Below are positions 44,605 to 53,327 of a stretch of DNA of 64,000 bases, piece after piece. Position 1 is the stretch's first letter, and each line of letters starts with the position of its first letter. The DNA lies in contig NZ_CP030850.1 in the NCBI RefSeq assembly GCF_003325355.1, positions 5,325,501-5,389,500 on the forward strand. Direction: 5' to 3'. Both the position numbers and the translations under genes were made by a program. The notes below the pieces were generated by a model. That model searched no databases. It was given only the letters and a program-made list of their open reading frames with translations, and was not told where the DNA came from. This DNA is from Runella rosea (GTDB taxonomy: Bacteria > Bacteroidota > Bacteroidia > Cytophagales > Spirosomataceae).

Positions 44605-45260
44605 TGTTTGTAGATATTACAAATGAATCCGCTAAAAGGATAGTTGAAATCAGAGAACATATTGATTTTATTTCAATTCATATTCCTAAACCTCCTATTA
44701 CAACACCCAGATATTTAAACACTGCAAAAGGCTTAATTTATGTACAGTTATATGGTGTAATTGAATATACAATTTATTCAACAATTGCAAAATGTATATA
44801 TTATATAAATCAATCAAATTGCCGAATTGATGATTTGCAGTCCGTCATTTTAAGCTTAGCATTAAATTCTCAACTTGAAGCACTAATACAGGTTAAATCA
44901 AAAAAATGGGATAAACGTTTTGAATTATTTTCAGCAATTCACAAAAATATTAGTGTAAATATTGATACAGATCTAATACCTACAGATGGTAAAAATATTA
45001 CAGATAAACAATTAAAAACAATTTGGGAAACATTTAATTTAAGAACTCCTTTGTTTCACGACGTTTCTTTTAGAGGACGCCTTCAAGATATTGTTTCTAA
45101 TAGGATAAATATCGCTCACGGAAATCTGCCAGCTTCAGATATTGGCAGTAATGTGACAATTGATGATTTAAGAAAAAGATTATCAGATGTGTCAGGGTTT
45201 TGTACATACTTTATTAACTCATTTGAAGAGTATATTCAAAATAATAATTTTCGGAAATAA
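44601..45260 (+). CDS. HEPN-type protein (MAE_28990-like), partner of DUF262
   Basis: A 219-residue, largely helical protein. A conserved RX4H motif, the hallmark of catalytically active HEPN RNases, occurs as R168-INIA-H173 in LQDIVSNRINIAHGN; the upstream AKGLIYVQLYGVIEYTIYSTIAKCI helix is typical of the MAE_28990/MAE_18760-like HEPN family. It directly overlaps the DUF262 gene (ATGA), and the family is known to accompany DUF262 genes. Probable role: RNA-cleaving effector controlled by DUF262. Very AT-rich. Family assignment is from memory of the motif and architecture. Confidence 0.75.
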   Translation: MMFVDITNESAKRIVEIREHIDFISIHIPKPPITTPRYLNTAKGLIYVQLYGVIEYTIYSTIAKCIYYINQSNCRIDDLQSVILSLALNSQLEALIQVKSKKWDKRFELFSAIHKNISVNIDTDLIPTDGKNITDKQLKTIWETFNLRTPLFHDVSFRGRLQDIVSNRINIAHGNLPASDIGSNVTIDDLRKRLSDVSGFCTYFINSFEEYIQNNNFRK

Positions 45261-45562
45261 TTTAACTTCTTGTTAGCAAAAGTTTTTCTTCTTTTGTTGA
45301 TTCCCCCCGTTGGTTAAGGTCTTCCGAATGTTGACTTCGACCTTTCCATAAAGAGAGTGTTTGTCACACAGGGAGTGCCTATAGTATAGATCTATTTTTA
45401 TCTGAAAAATATCGTGGTCAGCGCCGTGACGACTATCACAAGGCCTCCGGCTGTTTTTGCCTATCTACTCCCAATGAGCTGCGTCTTACACTTTCAAGTT
45501 GAAAAAAGAGTCAGATGCCTACGCCATGGCAAAGGAAGCGATAAAAGCTTCGCTGATTGAAG
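45261..45562. repeat. Left imperfect repeats of the MntA-HepT island
   Basis: Contains block B (about 45318-45380) and block A (about 45423-45547). Each has a clear imperfect counterpart on the far side of the MntA-HepT genes: A' 46423-46544 and B' 46562-46623, in the same orientation but with block order reversed (B-A against A'-B'). Shared text includes GCCGTGAC, TATCACAAGG, TGCCTATCTAC and GATGCCTACG. No intact ORF is evident. Confidence 0.6.
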
Positions 45563-46006
45563 CTACATCAATCGCTTAAAGTCAATATGCCTGTAAAAAA
45601 GACTGTTTTGGGCGGCTTCGCATTCGTTTTTATCGAAAAAACCATTACCCAAACCCTCTTTCACGATTACTTCAATGGCTGTTTTGAGCGGCGGTATATG
45701 ATTCTGTATAATATCAAACACCATTTCAAAGTCAATACCTGTATAATCATGCGCTATCCGATTTCTCAATCCACGCACCTGCTTCCACGGAAATGTAGGG
45801 TAGACCGTACGAGTTGATTCAGATATTTTTCCTGCATTTTCTCCCACATTCGATAACAACAACAGGCTCGCGTTAAATCTTAATTGATCCTCTGCCCAAA
45901 GGAAATCTTTTGCCGTTTGGAAACCTTTTGCGTACAACAAAATTTTTTCCACAGATTCCAACATCACTAACAGAGGTAATAAGTCCCGGCTTTTATTTTC
46001 TGACAT
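45563..46006 (-). CDS. HepT-like HEPN toxin
   Basis: A 147-residue HEPN-domain protein of the HepT/DUF86 type. The ribonuclease motif RX4HXY is R81-NRIA-H86-D-Y88 in RGLRNRIAHDYTGID; the rest is helical (LLPLLVMLESVEKILLYAKG, EDQLRFNASLLLLSNVGENAGKIS). HepT toxins are known RNases whose activity is blocked by the partner nucleotidyltransferase. The ATG at 46006 overlaps the end of the MntA gene by 14 bases; a longer ORF start at 46066 lies well inside that gene and is less likely. Confidence 0.88.
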   Translation of the reverse strand: MSENKSRDLLPLLVMLESVEKILLYAKGFQTAKDFLWAEDQLRFNASLLLLSNVGENAGKISESTRTVYPTFPWKQVRGLRNRIAHDYTGIDFEMVFDIIQNHIPPLKTAIEVIVKEGLGNGFFDKNECEAAQNSLFYRHIDFKRLM

Positions 46007-46295
46007 ATTTGAGGTCTTTTTGGGCACGGTACAAAATAATCGGGTCAATAAATTTAGCAGGGACAATATCTATCTTTGTTTTTAAAACCCTTGACAGGCG
46101 GGTTTTGAGACGTTTTCGGGTGTCATAGTCCAGTTCCTCTTCCAGTAAAAAATCAATATCCCGGTAGCTCTCTCCGCGAGCAAATGACCCAAACACCCCC
46201 AACTGCGTGATACCGAAGGCATCAAAAATCCGATGGTGCCGCAGAAGCTCTTCCAGTTGTAAAACCGTCATTTGATGAGTGGTTCTCGCTTCCAT
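45993..46295 (-). CDS. MntA-like minimal nucleotidyltransferase antitoxin
   Basis: A 100-residue minimal nucleotidyltransferase. The active site is G36-S-FARGESYR-D46-I-D48 in GVFGSFARGESYRDIDFLLEE. The Gly-Ser to Asp-x-Asp spacing is eight residues, about two fewer than in the usual GSx10DxD MNT motif. MntA proteins neutralise HepT by adding AMP units to a Tyr next to the RNase motif; HepT here has Tyr88 in the right place. The gene lies first in the operon, as is usual. Both genes are in a flanking-repeat island. Confidence 0.88.
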   Translation of the reverse strand: MEARTTHQMTVLQLEELLRHHRIFDAFGITQLGVFGSFARGESYRDIDFLLEEELDYDTRKRLKTRLSRVLKTKIDIVPAKFIDPIILYRAQKDLKYVRK

Positions 46296-46780
46296 ATCCT
46301 GTGTGTGCTGGGTTAAAAAAACTTTGATGACCCCAATATAGCAAAACTACGCAAAATCCTACTGTTTTAGAAAGGTCCACGAGCTTCCCGCAGTCGCTCG
46401 CCTCCCGCGACGGGGTGGCCGAGCCGTGACAATTATCACAAGGATTCCAGCCGTTTATGCCTATCTACGTTTACCGTTGGCCCCAATTCTCCAGAGAAAA
46501 AAAGGATTTAGATGCCTACGGCATGACAACGTGGGTGATAAAAGGCTTTCCCTTCGGACGGGGTCTTCTGAAGGGTGACTTCGTCCTTTTTATAAAGAGC
46601 GTTTTTGTAACACGGTGATTGCCAAAAACTTAATCTATGATTGCTATTCTCTAAATTTGCGCTAATTAGGCTAATCCATTCGCTGAATTAACGCTAGTTT
46701 GGAGAATACAGCCAAAACGATCCTGTACTTCTAAGCTATTAAAAAGCGTAATCGTGCCTACTATTGGGAGTTTTAACTCC
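46296..46780. repeat. Right imperfect repeats of the MntA-HepT island
   Basis: Contains A' (about 46423-46544) and B' (about 46562-46623), imperfect copies of blocks A and B left of the toxin-antitoxin pair. A 53-codon open frame (46457-46618) runs through A' and B', but the left copy has no matching frame, so I do not call it a gene. The remaining bases to 46780 show nothing recognisable. Confidence 0.6.
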
Positions 46781-48994
46781 CTACAACTGCCGCAGATAGC
46801 TAATCTTGGCAATCAAGTGGTCTTCCTGACTGCGCGTGTCGAGGCGCGTGGTGGATTGGAACTCGCGCTTGTTGAACACGATGTAGATAAACGACAGCGG
46901 TTGATACTCCCACGACAAACGAATGTTGTAGTTGTTGGCTTTGGTGTCGGTGTTGCGCTGGTAAAAACCGATGAGCTGGAGGCGGGGGTTGGCCGCAAAA
47001 CGGCCCTCTACCGACAATAAATCCACATTTTTGGTGGTGTTGTTCACGCCCACATTTCTAAAATTATTCCGATTAAACCGCCCCGTGATGGAAATATGCG
47101 GAATCGGGGCAAGCAATACGCTCAGGTTGGTGGTATTGAGCTTGCCGTTGTAATACGTCCCGTATTCTCCATTCCACGTAAAACTCAGCTTTTTAGAACC
47201 ATCGCTCCCCCAATACACCGTATGACGTGTGTAGTTGTAGGCACCCGCCGCAATTTTCACCCCTAACGGGCTGAAAGGCTCGGTGAGGTACTGGTAGGTG
47301 GGGGTCATGATATGCCCCATAAACCCACCCGACTGGAGCATGATCCAGAAAGGACTCAGGCCATACGAACGCTCAATGAGTTTGCCCGTACTCGCTTGAT
47401 TGTAAAACTCCACCAATAAACTCGGCTCAAACGAACGAATGATTTTTTTGAAGGGCAGGTGTTTGCCACGATAAAACCAAAAAATCCCCGGCGTAGTGCC
47501 GATTACGTCGGTACGGGAAATAAAACCAACGGCAGGATTGAATGATTTTGAAATCAGCGACTGCGTCCACCAGATTTTCCATTGGTTGGTGGCGTAGTAG
47601 TATTGCGCCGCTCCGGCCGCGCCCGTCACGTTGCCTTTGGAATCGTGGCTGAGGTTGAACATCCAGTTGAGCGAATGGGCTTCGTTAAATCGTACGAAAC
47701 CGTCGAGATTGCCCACAATATTGGTATTGCCCGTGTCACTTTTGACCGTTACTAAGGCCCCCAAACGGCTTTGTTTTCCTAAGTTTTCAGAATAGCGCCC
47801 CACAAAATAGTTGGTCGCTGGCGACGAGTCGGTGCCCCGTTGACGAATGTACATGGCACCGTAATTGGTCTTGGCTGAGCGGCTCACAAAACGGGCACCG
47901 GCATCAATCGGAATGGGGTTCCCGCTTCCGTCCAAGCCTATCTGTCGGCTAAAAAAGGGCTGAATACGCATCGAACCGCCCGACAGGTCAGAAGCTGGGC
48001 CAACGCCAATCCCGAACAGTGAGGCATTTTCTAAGAAAAACTGCCGACGCTCGGGGAAAAGCACCGAAAAGCGCGTCACGTTGTTGACCTGCCGGTCGGC
48101 GTCGGCTTGCGCAAAGTCGGTATTAAAGGTCAAATCCAACACGGCTCGCGAGTTGATGGCCCATTTTACTTCACCCCCCAATTTCACGGCGGCATCGTGC
48201 GGTTTGCGTCCGTCCATGTTGCGGTAGCGGTCGTACGAAGTCAAAAAGAACGGTTGTATGCGTACGTTGGCCGTCGGCGGGGGCGGTTGCAGTCCTTTGA
48301 TAATGCCCGCGTAGTCCATGCGTAATACATTGAATGAACGCGGAAACGGTGAAAACGCATAATTCTCGTTGGTCATGCGTCGGCTTCGATTGAGGTTAAA
48401 ACCCCAACTTTGAAAGGTGGAGTCTGACTTGGCATAGCGCAGGGTTTTCCAAGGAATGGCAAATTCTGCCACCCAACCCGAATCTGAGCGGGCGGTACGC
48501 ACGCGCCAGAGACCATCCCAATCCAAATCAATGTAGTTGGCATCAAAAGCCAAAAAATCGCGCTGAACGCCGTGCGGGTTGGTCGTAAACACCATGGCAT
48601 TGCGGCGGTCGTTGAAGCCGTCGATGGTCATGCCCACAAAATCAGACGTACGGGTGTTGAAGTCCCGCTTAAAATCAATGACACGGATGGATTTTTTTCC
48701 CAACGTATCATAATTAAACACGCCGATGTACAAATAGTGTTGGTTGTACAGCGCCCGCATTTCGGTACGGTGGCGCGGAATTTTGCCTTGATGAGGGTCT
48801 ATTTCTATAAAATCACTTTTGGGTTTGGCCAGCTGCCATTCTTTGTCGTTGAGTAGTCCGTCTATTTTTAGATTGTTAGAAACCTTGACGGCCTCAAATT
48901 CTTTACGAACGGAATCGGGTTTAAACAGAAGTACATCTTGCGAAAAACAGAGAAACGGTACCATGCAAAAGGCCAGCGCAAACTTACAGTTCAT
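46781..48994 (-). CDS. DUF5916 outer-membrane barrel protein with carbohydrate-binding-like N-terminus
   Basis: A 737-residue exported protein. A signal peptide (CKFALAFCMVPFLCFSQ) precedes a CBM9-like region (about 40-230; KIDGLLNDKEWQLAKPKSDFIEIDP, YLYIGVFNYD, FVGMTIDGFNDRRNAMVFTTNPHGVQRD) and a C-terminal DUF5916 region of alternating beta strands predicted as an outer-membrane barrel. The family is common in Bacteroidota and occurs with glycan-processing and secretion genes; function unknown. The start at 48994 puts the signal peptide first. It lies on the opposite strand to the sugar genes, just outside the toxin-antitoxin island. Confidence 0.85.
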   Translation of the reverse strand: MNCKFALAFCMVPFLCFSQDVLLFKPDSVRKEFEAVKVSNNLKIDGLLNDKEWQLAKPKSDFIEIDPHQGKIPRHRTEMRALYNQHYLYIGVFNYDTLGKKSIRVIDFKRDFNTRTSDFVGMTIDGFNDRRNAMVFTTNPHGVQRDFLAFDANYIDLDWDGLWRVRTARSDSGWVAEFAIPWKTLRYAKSDSTFQSWGFNLNRSRRMTNENYAFSPFPRSFNVLRMDYAGIIKGLQPPPPTANVRIQPFFLTSYDRYRNMDGRKPHDAAVKLGGEVKWAINSRAVLDLTFNTDFAQADADRQVNNVTRFSVLFPERRQFFLENASLFGIGVGPASDLSGGSMRIQPFFSRQIGLDGSGNPIPIDAGARFVSRSAKTNYGAMYIRQRGTDSSPATNYFVGRYSENLGKQSRLGALVTVKSDTGNTNIVGNLDGFVRFNEAHSLNWMFNLSHDSKGNVTGAAGAAQYYYATNQWKIWWTQSLISKSFNPAVGFISRTDVIGTTPGIFWFYRGKHLPFKKIIRSFEPSLLVEFYNQASTGKLIERSYGLSPFWIMLQSGGFMGHIMTPTYQYLTEPFSPLGVKIAAGAYNYTRHTVYWGSDGSKKLSFTWNGEYGTYYNGKLNTTNLSVLLAPIPHISITGRFNRNNFRNVGVNNTTKNVDLLSVEGRFAANPRLQLIGFYQRNTDTKANNYNIRLSWEYQPLSFIYIVFNKREFQSTTRLDTRSQEDHLIAKISYLRQL

Positions 48995-49259
48995 ACGAGG
49001 AAGTGGAATAGGATATAAATAGGCCTGCAAGTTAGTATTCCTTTCTTAAATCACTCTCCCCCAAAAGATGGGAAAACGTAGTCGCAGGGTGATTTTTTGT
49101 GGACTATTGGGGCGCTTTTGGCCCCGTGGGCTTTGTGAGATGGCACTTTCGTTTACTTAAACGAGTAAAAAGGAGCCTTTAATTGATTTTGTCATTGTTT
49201 CCGAATAATGCTACCCAACACGCTCCGTCACGATTAGTATCTCTCAATAAGTCAGCTCA

Positions 49260-51572
49260 ATGAAAAGTAAAAATTTGGTATTTTTTTTGGTAAGCCTAAC
49301 GGCCCTGATTTATGCCTGTAAGGTGCAGATGACAACCTCCTCTTCATCCGCTCCGTCGGCTACGCCAGTGGTCATTACGCAGGCCGAGGAACAGGCCAGT
49401 CTGAACTTGCCCGTGGAGACGGTTCCCGCCATGGTGCCGCTGAGTCCCGCGCAAAGCCAGCAGGCATTTCGCGTACCTAAAGGCTATCACATGGAGCTTG
49501 TGGCCAGCGAACCCATGATTACGGAGCCAGTAGCGCTTGCGTGGGACGGTAATGCCAAAATGTACGTGGCGCAGATGGAAACCTACACCCAAGACGCCGA
49601 CGGCACAGGTACCAAAGTGAAAATCAGTCGAGTGATGTTGCTGGAAGACACCGATAATGACGGAAAAATGGACAAAAGCTCCGTTTTTATCAAAGACTTG
49701 ATGCTGCCCCGAATGCTACTTTGCGTCAACCACGAGTTGTTGGTCAATGAAACGGATACCTACGATATTTATAGCTACAAAGATACCAATGGCGACGGCG
49801 TGGCGGACGTAAAAAAGCCCGTTTATATCGTTGGCAAGGTGGCCCCTGGCAATTTAGAGCATCAGCGCAGCGGATTGGTATGGAATCTTGATAATTACAT
49901 TTACCAGACCGTAGACCCCGTCCGTTTTCGGTATACCAACGGCGTCTTGAAGGCCGATTCCCTGCCTAGCGGCTCCAACGGCCAATGGGGACTGACGCAC
50001 GATAATTACGGACGCTTGTTTTTTAGCCGTGGCGGGGGCGAAAATGCGGGTTCAGGCTTCCAGATTAATCCCAAATATGGAGCGTTGGAATTTTCTGATG
50101 CGTACAGTGAAGAAACCTTCAGCCCCGTGTGGTCGAGCATTTCCAACCCCGACGTGCAGGGTGGGCCCAAGCGGCTGCGTTCCGACAGTACCCTAAACCA
50201 CTTTACATCGGCCAATGGTCAATCCATTTTTCGGGGCGACCGCCTTCCAGCCGATTTGGTGGGGGATTACTTAATCACCGAGCCCGTTGCCCGTATTATC
50301 AGACGCGCCAACGTCGTGAATCGGGAAGGCAAAACCTATCTCGAAAATGTATACCAAAACAAAGAGTTTATTTCTAGTACGGATTTCTTTTTCCGACCCG
50401 TCAATACCTACACTGGCCCCGATGGTTGTGTATACATCATAGACATGAATCGGGGAATCATTCAGGAATCTAACTGGACGCCCAAAGGAAGCTTTTTGCG
50501 CGACCAAATCGAGCGCTATAAGTTGGACAAAGTGAACCAACGGGGTCGCATCTGGCGACTGGTCCATGACGGATACACCCGAGGCCCTCAACCCAAAATG
50601 TTGGATGTACCAGCGGGCAATCTGATTCCGTATTTGGACCACCCCAATGGCTGGTGGCGGGATAATGCCCAGAAACAGATTGTTATTTTGGGGGATAAAT
50701 CGGTCATCCCTGTTTTAAAACAAATGGCTAAAGGCCAGCAGGGCTCATTGCCTACGCGCCCCTCGGCGTTGGGCCAGCTTCATGCGCTGTGGACTTTAGA
50801 AGGCCTTAACGCCATTGACAAAGAAGTGATTTATACCGCCATGAAAGACCCTGACCCACAAATCAGACGGGCGGCCATCTGGATTGGCGAAACTTATCTG
50901 AAACAAAACGATGAGGAATTTATCACAAAACTAAGCGAGCTTGTTTCCGACGCTGACTATGATGTCAAAACGCAGTTGATTTTGTCGCTGGGAGCGAGCA
51001 AAAACGAAAGCGCTAAGCGCATCGTGAAAGGTATTCTGGAACAACATACCGACAAACAAATGTTGGTCAGCGCCAAAGCGAGCATTGATAAAAACGAAGA
51101 CATTAAAACCTACGGTAGCCGATTGGGGCGACTGTCGGCGGGCGACCGAAAATTAGTGATGGAAGGGGCCGAAATCTATAAGGCTATGTGCGCGGTATGC
51201 CACGGGAATGACGGAAAAGGCTTGTCTTCCAATATCGCCCCGGCGCTTTTGGGGGCCAAGCACCTGATTGCTGATAAAGAAACCTCCATCCGAATTCTGC
51301 TCCACGGCCTGAAAGGACCGATTGAGGGGAAAGCGTACCCAACCGAAATGCCCGCAATGAAAGATAACACCGACGAATGGATTGCGGCGGTGCTGAGTTA
51401 TGCCCGGCATGAGTTTGGGGCCAATCGCCCAAGAGAGTATCGAGGCTTTCCTTATCCAGCGGTGTATCCGGCCGATGTTAAGAAAATGCGAGAGCAGCAT
51501 TCCGTACTCAATGAGGCGTGGACGATTGAAGGTTTGGAAAAACTTGCTCCTCCGCTGCCTGTCAACCGGTAA
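49260..51572 (+). CDS. Lipoprotein with PVC-type beta-propeller, HEAT-like repeats and cytochrome c
   Basis: A 770-residue lipoprotein (LIYAC, Cys20). Residues about 70-440 form a PVC-type/L-sorbosone-dehydrogenase-like beta-propeller (for example GYHMELVASEPMITEPVALAWDGNAKMYVAQMETYTQD, FRPVNTYTGPDGCVYIIDMNRGI); HEAT-like repeats follow (about 450-610), and the end carries a heme-binding cytochrome c motif C644-AVC-H648 with a likely axial Met in PTEMPAMK. Related proteins in Planctomycetes and Bacteroidota are annotated as membrane-bound dehydrogenases acting on sugars in the periplasm. It is the first gene after the DUF5916 gene and precedes the ABC importer. Confidence 0.85.
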   Translation: MKSKNLVFFLVSLTALIYACKVQMTTSSSSAPSATPVVITQAEEQASLNLPVETVPAMVPLSPAQSQQAFRVPKGYHMELVASEPMITEPVALAWDGNAKMYVAQMETYTQDADGTGTKVKISRVMLLEDTDNDGKMDKSSVFIKDLMLPRMLLCVNHELLVNETDTYDIYSYKDTNGDGVADVKKPVYIVGKVAPGNLEHQRSGLVWNLDNYIYQTVDPVRFRYTNGVLKADSLPSGSNGQWGLTHDNYGRLFFSRGGGENAGSGFQINPKYGALEFSDAYSEETFSPVWSSISNPDVQGGPKRLRSDSTLNHFTSANGQSIFRGDRLPADLVGDYLITEPVARIIRRANVVNREGKTYLENVYQNKEFISSTDFFFRPVNTYTGPDGCVYIIDMNRGIIQESNWTPKGSFLRDQIERYKLDKVNQRGRIWRLVHDGYTRGPQPKMLDVPAGNLIPYLDHPNGWWRDNAQKQIVILGDKSVIPVLKQMAKGQQGSLPTRPSALGQLHALWTLEGLNAIDKEVIYTAMKDPDPQIRRAAIWIGETYLKQNDEEFITKLSELVSDADYDVKTQLILSLGASKNESAKRIVKGILEQHTDKQMLVSAKASIDKNEDIKTYGSRLGRLSAGDRKLVMEGAEIYKAMCAVCHGNDGKGLSSNIAPALLGAKHLIADKETSIRILLHGLKGPIEGKAYPTEMPAMKDNTDEWIAAVLSYARHEFGANRPREYRGFPYPAVYPADVKKMREQHSVLNEAWTIEGLEKLAPPLPVNR

Positions 51573-51710
51573 ACGTTTATTGCGTGACGGTGCCCTTGGC
51601 GGTGCGCGCACTGCCAAACTCCTTTGCTTCAATTTATGCCTTTGAGTGAGTATTTTAAACGTTTTTGTTTCTTAGTAGAATAATTTTCTCAATAACGGTA
51701 TCCATTCCAA

Positions 51711-53210
51711 ATGACCCTACATTCGGATTTTATTCTTCAGGTTCACGGTCTTTCCAAATCGTTTTCGGGTGTCAAAGCGCTTGATGATGTGCAGTTAAAC
51801 CTGCGCAGGGGAGAGGTTCACGCGTTGATGGGGGAAAACGGGGCGGGTAAGTCGACCTTCATGAAAATTTTGATTGGCCTGCTTACGCCCGACGCTGGTG
51901 AGATTTTGTTTGAAGGAAACGAGTTGAAAAACAGCAATGTCAGCGAGGTCTTGAAACAAGGGATTTCGATGATTCATCAGGAAATTTTGATTGTACCTGA
52001 GCTGACCGTTGCCCAAAATATTTTTCTGGGAAGAGAGGCTACCCAATGGTTTTCGAGTTGGTTAAACGACCATGAGATTAATCGACAGGCGGAAATCCTG
52101 TTGAAGCAAATAGGGCTAGAGGTAAGTCCCAAAACCAAAATGAAATACCTCAGCGTGGCCGAAATGCAGATGGTGGAAATTGCGAAAGCCATTTCAAACA
52201 ACGCCAAGGTTATCATCATGGATGAGCCAACATCGGCGATTTCGGATAAGGAAGTAGCAACGCTGTTTTCCATCATCAAAGACCTAAAATTCAAAGGCGT
52301 GTCGGTAATTTACATCTCGCACAAAATGGATGAAATCTACCAAATTGCGGATTCGATTACGGTATTGAGAGATGGGAAATACATCGGCACCAAGTCCGCC
52401 GCCGAACTTGACCGTAAAAGCCTGATAACGATGATGGTCGGGCGGGAAATAAATACGCTTTTTCCTGAAAAGTCTTCGCCCAAAGGAGAAGTCGTTTTAT
52501 CCGTAAAAAATCTTAGTCAGCGCGGCAAATTCGACAATATTAGTTTTGATGTACACGCTGGAGAAGTAGTCGGCATCGCTGGATTGATGGGCGCTGGTCG
52601 GACAGAAATAGCGCGGGCTATATTTGGATTGGATGCCTTCAGCGGCGGTGAAATTGTACTCAAAGGCCATAAAATAATCATTAAATCGCCGCGGGATGCC
52701 ATCAGAAATGGTATTGGATACGTGAGCGAAGACCGAAAAGGCGTAGGGTTTATCCCCGCACTGTCGGTCAAACACAACATTACGTTGGCGAGTCTGTCAA
52801 GTCATACCAAAGGGGGGATGATTCAAGACAAAAGCGAAAGCGCAGTAGCTACTCAGATGATAAACGACCTGAAAATCAAAACGTCGGGTATGGACCAAAA
52901 AGTAACTCATTTGAGCGGCGGTAATCAACAAAAAGTGGTCATCGGCAAAGTATTGCTTGCTTCGCCCGAAATCGTCATCTTGGATGAGCCCACGCGGGGA
53001 ATCGACATTGGAGCCAAATTTGAAATTTATAAGCTAATCAACGAGTTGACAGCCAAGGGGATAGCCGTCGTGGTGATTTCGTCAGAACTGCCCGAGATAC
53101 TTGGCATGAGCGACCGCATTGTCGTATTGTCAAAAGGAAAACAAACGGCCCTACTCTCTAAACAAGAAGCGACCCAAGAAACGATAATGAAATACGCAAT
53201 GCAGCATTAA
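51711..53210 (+). CDS. Ribose-type ABC importer ATP-binding protein
   Basis: A 499-residue protein with two fused ABC ATPase domains, as in RbsA/MglA. The first Walker A is GENGAGKSTFMKILIG (about 42-57) with Walker B IIMDEPTSA; the second domain has the degenerate Walker A-like GLMGAGRTEIARAIFG and Walker B IVILDEPTRG with signature LSGGNQQKVVIGKVL. It powers sugar uptake with the permease and binding protein encoded next. The Arg/Gly-degenerate second P-loop is typical of this family rather than a defect. Confidence 0.93.
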   Translation: MTLHSDFILQVHGLSKSFSGVKALDDVQLNLRRGEVHALMGENGAGKSTFMKILIGLLTPDAGEILFEGNELKNSNVSEVLKQGISMIHQEILIVPELTVAQNIFLGREATQWFSSWLNDHEINRQAEILLKQIGLEVSPKTKMKYLSVAEMQMVEIAKAISNNAKVIIMDEPTSAISDKEVATLFSIIKDLKFKGVSVIYISHKMDEIYQIADSITVLRDGKYIGTKSAAELDRKSLITMMVGREINTLFPEKSSPKGEVVLSVKNLSQRGKFDNISFDVHAGEVVGIAGLMGAGRTEIARAIFGLDAFSGGEIVLKGHKIIIKSPRDAIRNGIGYVSEDRKGVGFIPALSVKHNITLASLSSHTKGGMIQDKSESAVATQMINDLKIKTSGMDQKVTHLSGGNQQKVVIGKVLLASPEIVILDEPTRGIDIGAKFEIYKLINELTAKGIAVVVISSELPEILGMSDRIVVLSKGKQTALLSKQEATQETIMKYAMQH

Positions 53211-53261
53211 AACAGTTGTTTCAGATTGATGGAGGTGAAAAAGGAAGTGGTAAAAAACTGT

Positions 53262-53286
53262 GGCGGAGGTTGCTCACAACCGCCGC
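53262..53286. repeat. GC-rich hairpin between transporter genes
   Basis: GGCGGAGGTTG against CAACCGCC (53262-53286, one bulged A) around a CTCA loop, between the ATPase and permease genes. It may set relative expression or mRNA stability. Confidence 0.5.
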
Positions 53287-53327
53287 TCTCATGGAAGAAA
53301 TAGGAACGTGAACCCAAATACTTTAGA

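Noticed and set aside
43552-46295. A CRISPR array or restriction-modification locus in the island
   Set aside because: No regularly spaced direct repeats, methyltransferase motif or endonuclease motif was found; only DUF262-HEPN and MntA-HepT genes are supported.
46457-46618. A 53-codon open frame through repeat blocks A' and B'
   Set aside because: The homologous left blocks have no matching frame and the block order is reversed, so coding conservation is not supported.
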